From Anaerolineae bacterium (GTDB lineage: Bacteria > Chloroflexota > Anaerolineae > Aggregatilineales > UBA2796), in contig JADZBY010000200.1 in the NCBI GenBank assembly GCA_020851855.1, positions 1 through 13,027 on the forward strand: a stretch of 13,027 bases of DNA, read 5' to 3'. Shown in pieces: positions 7,753 to 13,027 of this stretch (its first letter is position 1; each line of letters opens with the position of its first letter). The notes beneath the pieces were generated by a model. The model was not told the DNA's origin. It was given only the letters and a program-made list of their open reading frames with translations, and did no database searches. The position numbers and the translations under genes are program-made.

Positions 7753-10467
7753 ATGACACGACTTGTGATTGTCGAATCCCCCACCAAAGCGAAGACCATA
7801 CGCGGCTTTCTGCCAAAGGATTACCGCGTCGAGGCCTGCATGGGCCATGTGCGCGACCTGCCCGAGTCGGCCACGGACATCCCCGCCGAGCACAAGGGCA
7901 AAGACTGGGCGCGTCTGGGCGTCAACACCGACCGCAACTTCGAGCCGCTGTACGTCGTCCCGGCCAAAAAGCGCAAAGTCGTCAAAGAACTCAAGGACGC
8001 GCTGAGCGAAGCCAACGAGCTGATCCTCGCCACCGACGAGGACCGCGAAGGCGAGAGCATCGGCTGGCATCTCGTGCAGGTCTTGCGGCCCAAAGTGCCC
8101 GTGCGGCGCATGGTCTTCCACGAGATCACGCGCGACGCCATCCAGGACGCGCTCGCCAACCCACGCGGCATCGACGAGCAGCTGGTGCGCGCCCAGGAAA
8201 CGCGCCGCATCCTGGACCGGCTGGTCGGGTACACCGTCTCGCCGCTGCTCTGGAAGAAGATCGCGCCCGGCCTGTCCGCCGGGCGTGTGCAGTCCGTGGC
8301 CGTGCGGCTGCTCGTCAACCGCGAGGTCGAGCGCCTGGTGTTCCGCCCCGGCGTATACTGGGACCTGCGCGCGCTGCTCTTGCGGCCCAGCGACAACAAA
8401 TCCGCCGCCTTTGAGGCGTTTTTGCAGTCTGTAGGCGGAGTGCGTGTGGCCGGCAGCAAGGACTTCGACCCGGAAACCGGCAAGATCGCGCGCGGCAAGA
8501 AGGTGCTGCTGCTGGACGAAGCCGCCGCCGCCGCACTGCGCGACCGGCTCGCGAAGAGCGAGTGGCGCGTGCTGGACGTGGCCGAAAAATCCCAGGTGCG
8601 CAAGCCGCCGCCGCCCTTCACCACGTCCACGCTGCAACAGGAAGCCAACCGCAAACTGCGCCTGTCGTCGCGCCAGACGATGCAGATTGCCCAGAAGCTC
8701 TACGAGCAAGGCTTGATCACCTACATGCGTACCGACTCGGTGCACCTCTCGTCCGAGGCCATCGGAGCGGCGCGGCGGGCCGTTGAGGCGCGCTACGGCA
8801 AGGATTATCTCAGCCCATCGCCGCGCCAGTACGCCACCAAGAGCAAGGGCGCGCAGGAAGCCCACGAGGCCATCCGGCCCGCCGGCACGCAGATGCGCGA
8901 CGCCGGGCAGCTTGGCCTGGCGGGCGTCGAGGCGTCGCTCTACGACATGATCTGGAAGCGCACGCTCGCCACGCAGATGGCCGATGCGCAGTTGACCCTG
9001 ATCACGGCCAACATCGGCGCAGCGGATGCCGTGTTCCAGGCCAACGGGCGGCGTATCGATTTCCCCGGCTATTTCCGCGTGTACGTCGAGGGCAGCGACG
9101 ATCCCGAAGCCGCGCTCGATGACCGTGAAGTGCGCCTGCCGTTGCTGCGCGCCGGGGACCCGCTCGACCTGCGCGAGCTGACCGCCTTGCGCCACGAGAC
9201 TCAGCCGCCGACGCGCTACACCGAAGCCACGCTCGTCCAGACGCTAGAGCGCGAAGGCATCGGGCGGCCCAGTACGTATGCCGCCATCATCTCCACCATC
9301 CAGGACCGGGGCTACGTCACCAAGCAGAGCAACCAACTCGTGCCGACCTTCACCGCGTTTGCCGTGAACCGGCTGCTGGAGCGCAATTTCCCCGAACTGG
9401 TCGACCTGGGCTTCACGGCGCGCATGGAGCAATCCCTGGACGACATCGCCGAGGGCAAGGTCGCGTGGCTGCCTTACCTGGAAACGTTCTACCGTGGCGA
9501 TGACGGCCTCGAATCGCAGGTGCGCGAGAAAGAGCAGAGCATCGATCCGCGCGAAGTGCACGCGCTGGCGCTGGACGACATCAAAGCCCGCGTGCGCATT
9601 GGGCGCTACGGGCCGTACCTGGAGCAGCAGAACGGCGACGAGCCGCGCCGCGTCTCCCTGCCGCCAGAGATGCCGCCCGCCGAGCTTGACCCGGCGACCG
9701 CGCTCAAGCTGCTCCAGAAGAAAGAAGAAGGTCCGGACCGCGTCGGCGTGCACCCGCAGACGGGCGAGCCGATCTACCTGCTCGAAGGGCGCTTCGGGCC
9801 GTATGTCCAGCTTGGCGAAGGCAACAACGGGGAAAAACCGCGCCGGGCGTCCCTTCTGCGCGGCATGAAGCCCCAGGATGTCACGCTCGACGTGGCGCTC
9901 GCCCTGCTCAGCCTGCCCCGGCGGCTTGGCGCGCACCCCGAGACGGGCGCAGACGTGATCGCCAGTGTGGGCCGTTTCGGGCCGTACGTCCAGCACGGCA
10001 GCGACTTCCGTTCCCTGGCCCCCGGCGACGACGTGCTGGCCATCGGCCTGCCGCGCGCGCTCGAATTGCTCAGCCAGCCGAAGGGCAGCCGCAGCCGCAA
10101 GCCCGCCGAGCCGCTGCGCATCCTGGGCAAACACCCGGAGACGGGCGAAGACGTGGCGCTCATGTCCGGCCCGTATGGGCTGTTCGTGAAGCACACCGAC
10201 ATCAACGCCGGGCTGCCGAAGAACGCCAACGCCGACGCGCTGACGCTCGATGAAGCGGTCAGCCTGCTCAAGACGCGGGGCAAAAAGGCCGGTTCGGGCA
10301 AGGGACGTCGCGGCGCAAAGTCCACGACGGCCAGCGCTGCCGCCTCGAAGGGGTCGTCTGGCGCGGCCAAGAAATCCACCGGCAAGGCGACCGCGAAAAA
10401 GGCGCCGTCCACGCCAAAGAAAAGCGCGGGCAGCAAGACCACGCCGCGCAAAACGCCCACGCGATAG
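7753..10467 (+). CDS. topA: DNA topoisomerase I (type IA), zinc-free with basic tail
   Basis: The protein has 904 residues and relaxes negative supercoils by cutting and rejoining one strand. The Toprim domain begins LVIVESPTKAKT with Glu8, and has DEDREGE (95-101) with the acidic metal triad Asp95, Asp97 and Glu99. The catalytic tyrosine is Tyr324 in GLITYMRTDSVHLS. SAGRVQS (175-181) is a core motif. Only one cysteine (29) is present, so the C4 zinc ribbons of E. coli TopA are absent. Instead there are four Topo-C repeats centred on RIGRYGPYLEQ (615-625), GRFGPYVQLG (679-688), GRFGPYVQHG (740-749) and SGPYGLFVKH (805-814). Residues 843-904 form a Lys/Ala/Ser/Thr-rich histone-H1-like tail. 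ATG 7753 has AGGA (7743-7746) 6 nt upstream and gives the canonical N-terminus; a TTG at 7738 is less likely. Confidence 0.97.
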   Translation: MTRLVIVESPTKAKTIRGFLPKDYRVEACMGHVRDLPESATDIPAEHKGKDWARLGVNTDRNFEPLYVVPAKKRKVVKELKDALSEANELILATDEDREGESIGWHLVQVLRPKVPVRRMVFHEITRDAIQDALANPRGIDEQLVRAQETRRILDRLVGYTVSPLLWKKIAPGLSAGRVQSVAVRLLVNREVERLVFRPGVYWDLRALLLRPSDNKSAAFEAFLQSVGGVRVAGSKDFDPETGKIARGKKVLLLDEAAAAALRDRLAKSEWRVLDVAEKSQVRKPPPPFTTSTLQQEANRKLRLSSRQTMQIAQKLYEQGLITYMRTDSVHLSSEAIGAARRAVEARYGKDYLSPSPRQYATKSKGAQEAHEAIRPAGTQMRDAGQLGLAGVEASLYDMIWKRTLATQMADAQLTLITANIGAADAVFQANGRRIDFPGYFRVYVEGSDDPEAALDDREVRLPLLRAGDPLDLRELTALRHETQPPTRYTEATLVQTLEREGIGRPSTYAAIISTIQDRGYVTKQSNQLVPTFTAFAVNRLLERNFPELVDLGFTARMEQSLDDIAEGKVAWLPYLETFYRGDDGLESQVREKEQSIDPREVHALALDDIKARVRIGRYGPYLEQQNGDEPRRVSLPPEMPPAELDPATALKLLQKKEEGPDRVGVHPQTGEPIYLLEGRFGPYVQLGEGNNGEKPRRASLLRGMKPQDVTLDVALALLSLPRRLGAHPETGADVIASVGRFGPYVQHGSDFRSLAPGDDVLAIGLPRALELLSQPKGSRSRKPAEPLRILGKHPETGEDVALMSGPYGLFVKHTDINAGLPKNANADALTLDEAVSLLKTRGKKAGSGKGRRGAKSTTASAAASKGSSGAAKKSTGKATAKKAPSTPKKSAGSKTTPRKTPTR

Positions 10468-10485
10468 GGGCTGTGACAAACCTGG

Positions 10486-10614
10486 CCTCACCCCCTGCCC
10501 CTCTCCACGCGGAGTACCGCGTAGAGAGGGGGAATAGCCCAGGTTCGCTCCCCTCTCTATGACTGCCGGGGTCCCTTCTGGGGTGGCAATCATGGAGAGG
10601 GGCAGGGGGTGAGG
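10486..10614. repeat. Multi-branched inverted-repeat element between converging topA and lysC
   Basis: Perfect 22-bp inverted arms lie at 10486-10507 (starting CCTCACCCCCTGCCCC) and 10593-10614 (ending CAGGGGGTGAGG). Inside them are three hairpins: CGCGG/CCGCG (10508-10512/10517-10521), a perfect 10-bp TAGAGAGGGG/CCCCTCTCTA (10522-10531/10550-10559), and ATGACTGCC/GGCAATCAT with one mismatch (10559-10567/10585-10593). The whole can fold into a branched cruciform. There is no open reading frame, so it is non-autonomous. It resembles a REP/BIME or MITE-like element and may also end transcription from both sides. A decayed half-copy lies at 1271-1288. Confidence 0.75.
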
Positions 10615-10624
10615 TCTTCCCCGC

Positions 10625-12022
10625 CTAGATCAGCTCGTGCAGGGCGCGCACCGCCTCGTTCGCCTCGTCGGACTGGATGACCAGCGAGATGCTGTACTCG
10701 CTCGATCCCTGCGCGATGACCAGGATGTTGATGCCCCGCGCCGAGAGCGCCCCGCACACGCGCGCCGCCACGCCCGGCGTGCCGCGCATCCCTGCGCCCA
10801 CCGTGGTGAGGATCACCACGTCCTCGCGCGCCCAGACGCGGTCCACGTCGCGGCGCTCCAACTCATAGCGCAATTCGCGCCGCACCGCGTCCAGCACCGT
10901 GGTCGTACTGCCCTGTGGCACGATGAAGCAAAAGCTCTGCTCGGACGACGACTGCGAGATGAGCAGCACGCTCACGCCCGCCCGCGCCGAGGCCATGAAC
11001 GTCCGCCCGGCGATGCCCGGCACGCCGACCATGCCCTGGCCTTCGACCGATACCAGGCTCACATCCCGGATCACGGTGATGGCCTTGATCGCGCCCGCCG
11101 TGATCTCCGCCTGCGGCTGGATCAGCGTGCCGGGATGGGTCGCGTTGAATGTGTTGCGCACGCGCACCGGCACGTTTTTGTCGATGACGGGCTGAATCGT
11201 CTTCGGATGCAGGACTTTTGCCCCGAAATAAGCCAACTCGCCCACCTCGCCATAGCTCAGCGCCGGGATCACGCGCGCTGTGGGCACGATGCGCGGGTCG
11301 GTGGTCAGGATGCCGTCCACGTCGGTGTAAATCCACAGGTCATCCGTGTTGATGGCCGCGCCGAGGATGGCCGCGCTGAAGTCGCTCGCGCCGCGCCCCA
11401 GGGTGGTGATGATGCCGTCGCGCGTCGCGCCGATGTAGCCGGTGACGATGGGCAGCGAGCCGCTTTCCAGGTACGGCACGAGAAATTCCTGGACGCGGCG
11501 GTTGGTTTCCTCGAAAATGGGCGCGGCGTCCTGGAAATTCGTATCGGTCACGATCAGCTCGCTGGCGTCGATGGCCAACGACGCAAAGCCCCGGTCGCGC
11601 AGGTGGGCGGCCAGGACGCGCGCGCTCAGGCGTTCCCCGAAGGACATGATCAGGTCCATGCCGCGCGGCGTGACCTCGCGCAACACGGCGATGCTGTGGC
11701 ACATCGTGTTCAGATTGCCGAGCAACATGTCTAATTCTTCGAGCGTCGCCTTCTTGATCTTGTCATCGCTGGCAAGCTGCTCGACCGTCTCGTAGTGGCG
11801 CGCACGAAGGGCGTTCACGATGTCCACGTGCGTCAGATCGTCGCCGGTGGCGGCGCTGCGTGCGGCCTGCCGCAGCTGGTCGGTGACGCCCGCCATGGCC
11901 GACACCACGGTCAGGATGCGGTGACCCTGGGCGCGCAAATCGGTGATGATTCGCCCCACCTGCGCGATGGCGTCGTGATTACCCATCGACGTGCCGCCAA
12001 ATTTGACCGTGACAAGAGACAC
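10625..12022 (-). CDS. lysC: Aspartate kinase, monofunctional, two ACT domains
   Basis: The protein has 465 residues and phosphorylates aspartate, the first step toward lysine, threonine, methionine and diaminopimelate. The kinase domain starts VKFGGTSMGN (6-15). It contains VVSAMAGVTD (39-48), MSFGERLSA (126-134), a GYIGAT...TTLGRGASDFSA block (195-217) and YTDVDGILTTDPR (232-244). ACT domains follow at about 328-390 (GRTFMASARAGVSVLLISQSSSE) and 406-465 (GVAARVCGALSARGINILVIAQGSSE), the likely sites of feedback inhibition. Length and layout match the ThrA-type long aspartokinases without the homoserine dehydrogenase half. GTG 12022 is chosen because AGCAGG lies 9 nt upstream; a GTG at 12031 would abut that site. 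A weak TACACT -10-like box lies at 12144-12139. No lysine riboswitch is seen upstream. Confidence 0.95.
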   Translation of the reverse strand: MSLVTVKFGGTSMGNHDAIAQVGRIITDLRAQGHRILTVVSAMAGVTDQLRQAARSAATGDDLTHVDIVNALRARHYETVEQLASDDKIKKATLEELDMLLGNLNTMCHSIAVLREVTPRGMDLIMSFGERLSARVLAAHLRDRGFASLAIDASELIVTDTNFQDAAPIFEETNRRVQEFLVPYLESGSLPIVTGYIGATRDGIITTLGRGASDFSAAILGAAINTDDLWIYTDVDGILTTDPRIVPTARVIPALSYGEVGELAYFGAKVLHPKTIQPVIDKNVPVRVRNTFNATHPGTLIQPQAEITAGAIKAITVIRDVSLVSVEGQGMVGVPGIAGRTFMASARAGVSVLLISQSSSEQSFCFIVPQGSTTTVLDAVRRELRYELERRDVDRVWAREDVVILTTVGAGMRGTPGVAARVCGALSARGINILVIAQGSSEYSISLVIQSDEANEAVRALHELI

Positions 12023-12222
12023 GCTTGACACCCTGCTTTCTTGTCGTGCGAGACGTCCGGTTTGCGCTGCGGCGACCTGCGGCCTGTGCCCGTTCCTGCG
12101 TGTTTGCGCGTAGAGTGGCCCGAAGGAGAGCCGGGGCAAGTGTAGCCGATTGTGCCGCCCGCTGAACAGTGTCACTTTGGGGCCTTGTGCGGAGTGCCAG
12201 TCAACAGGCAAGGGCGGCGCAT
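12023..12222. other. Intergenic region between the CPBP gene and lysC
   Basis: About 200 bases with no supported gene. It presumably holds the lysC promoter; TACACT (12144-12139, minus) with TTCAGC (12166-12161) at a 16-nt spacing is the best but weak candidate. Frames through it give Arg-rich, compositionally shadow-like peptides. I see no terminator with a T-run for the CPBP gene. Confidence 0.4.
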
Positions 12223-13027
12223 TCAGGCATGCCTGAGGTGCGGCGTTACGCGCCAGGCGTTCCACTTCTCCATCACGACGATGATCAGAGACGCGAGCGT
12301 GAATATCGCGACGTAGCCGGGAAAGACGGAGACCGGGACGCCCGCCATGACCGTCATAGCGGTCATGTTGTAGGACGAATGAAACAGGCTGGCGATGATC
12401 AGGCTGCCGCGCGTGTGGGTATACAGCCACGTGTAGAAGACCGACGCGCTGGTTGTCCCCACGACGAACAGGAGCGCAAAGCCCCAGTCTGGCCCGTCGG
12501 CGGGAACCTGATAGGGCGCAAAGTGCCAGAATCCCCACACCACGCCGATCAGGAGACTGGTCGCCAGTGGGCCGCGTCGCCGCAACAACGTCGGTACGGC
12601 GTAACCACGCCAGCCCACTTCTTCTCCGGCGGATGCAAGCAGCCCAAAGAGCGTGCCCAGCAGGAAACCGGGGATGATCTGAGGTAGGTTGGCGCTCCAC
12701 ACGCCCGGATCGTAGTCGGGCGGCAGGCTGCCCGTTGCGGCGTACACGCCGACATTGATGATCTGCAGGGCCAACGGCAGCGTCAAGGCGACCACGTACC
12801 ACACCAGCGGCGCGCGCCAGCGGAATAGCCGCGCCAGCAAATCCCGCACGCCCGCCGCGCCAAGCGTGATAGCAACCACCACCGCCCCGGCGATGGCCGA
12901 TCCGCAGTTGCCCAACCACGTCGCCAGGCCATTGTTGCCCCCCGGCCATAGACTCTCTGGCAGCCAGAACAACCATGACAGGATGTAGCTCAGGACGAAG
13001 AAGGTGAGGAGTGGATGCCGCCGGATA
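12223..13027 (-). CDS. CPBP family intramembrane glutamic endopeptidase, N-terminus beyond window
   Basis: The reading frame stays open to the window edge, giving 267 visible residues that start IRRHPLLTFFVLSYILSWLFWLPESLW, a typical family N-terminal helix, so only a few residues should be missing. The CAAX-protease/bacteriocin-processing (CPBP, RCE1-like) motifs are present in visible numbering: GEEVGWRGY with Glu135, Glu136 and Arg140; FWHF with His168; and HSSYN with His216 and Asn220. Several hydrophobic segments surround them, so it is an inner-membrane protein. Members process prenylated or other membrane-associated peptides, or confer self-immunity; the substrate here is unknown. A TTG at 12972 is inside the gene, not its start. 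The stop overlaps a 14-bp palindrome. The gap of about 200 bp to lysC suggests separate transcription. Confidence 0.9.
   Translation of the reverse strand, partial: IRRHPLLTFFVLSYILSWLFWLPESLWPGGNNGLATWLGNCGSAIAGAVVVAITLGAAGVRDLLARLFRWRAPLVWYVVALTLPLALQIINVGVYAATGSLPPDYDPGVWSANLPQIIPGFLLGTLFGLLASAGEEVGWRGYAVPTLLRRRGPLATSLLIGVVWGFWHFAPYQVPADGPDWGFALLFVVGTTSASVFYTWLYTHTRGSLIIASLFHSSYNMTAMTVMAGVPVSVFPGYVAIFTLASLIIVVMEKWNAWRVTPHLRHA

Noticed and set aside
7675..9195. A 506-residue open frame antisense to topA, and a similar one at 9244-10593
   Set aside because: Shadow frames of a GC-rich gene; no recognisable motifs, and the sense strand encodes an intact topoisomerase.
12023..12222. Lysine riboswitch or T-box before lysC
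   Set aside because: The leader is short and none of the conserved blocks of either RNA is present.
12223..12236. 14-bp perfect palindrome TCAGGCATGCCTGA at the CPBP stop codon
   Set aside because: It has no loop or T-run to act as a terminator and covers the stop codon; likely chance, with no second copy noticed in the window.
10625..12976. A single minus-strand frame fusing lysC to about 300 upstream residues
   Set aside because: The upstream part is an Arg-rich, out-of-frame reading of the CPBP gene and the intergenic region. The aspartokinase N-terminus begins clearly at VTVKFGGTS with a Shine-Dalgarno site just upstream.

Overview
GC-rich bacterial DNA with short intergenic gaps. Gene content and style point to a Chloroflexota (Anaerolineae-like) genome: a TopA without zinc ribbons but with repeat modules and a basic tail, a Ser/Thr kinase with a Pro/Ser-rich linker, a secreted protein ending in a TPTP-type tail, and a CPBP protein with an 'RRHPLLTFFVLSY'-like start. 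That placement is an inference from protein style, not a phylogeny. I see no phage, insertion sequence with transposase, or CRISPR array. It reads as ordinary chromosome with one notable cobalamin-controlled unit.

Layout. Positions 35-994 (minus) hold a divergent DprA/Smf protein. Divergent from it are a tRNA-Gln(TTG) with its own promoter and a terminator-like hairpin (1097-1252). Positions 1300-3935 form the cobalamin unit: a promoter, a full cobalamin riboswitch (1386-1528), an intrinsic terminator (1597-1625), a secreted alpha/alpha-barrel protein with prenyltransferase-type repeats (1724-2734), and a large EcfT/CbiQ-like membrane subunit of an ECF transporter (2766-3935). The simplest reading is corrinoid or cobalt uptake switched off when B12 is plentiful. 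The secreted protein may be a capture factor resembling intrinsic factor or transcobalamin; this is inferred.

Positions 3968-5314 hold a membrane-anchored Ser/Thr kinase. Its promoter overlaps the ecfT stop codon and predicts a leaderless mRNA. Positions 5315-5582 are an upstream region with an extended -10 promoter overlapping an 8-bp inverted repeat, followed by ftsH (5583-7541) and a terminator-like hairpin. topA lies at 7753-10467. It converges on lysC (aspartokinase, 10625-12022, minus), and the gap between them holds a highly structured element with perfect 22-bp inverted arms. The right end is a CPBP intramembrane protease-family gene on the minus strand (12223 to beyond 13027), cut by the window edge.

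Apart from the riboswitch-secreted protein-EcfT unit, the neighbours look like independently transcribed housekeeping or regulatory genes.
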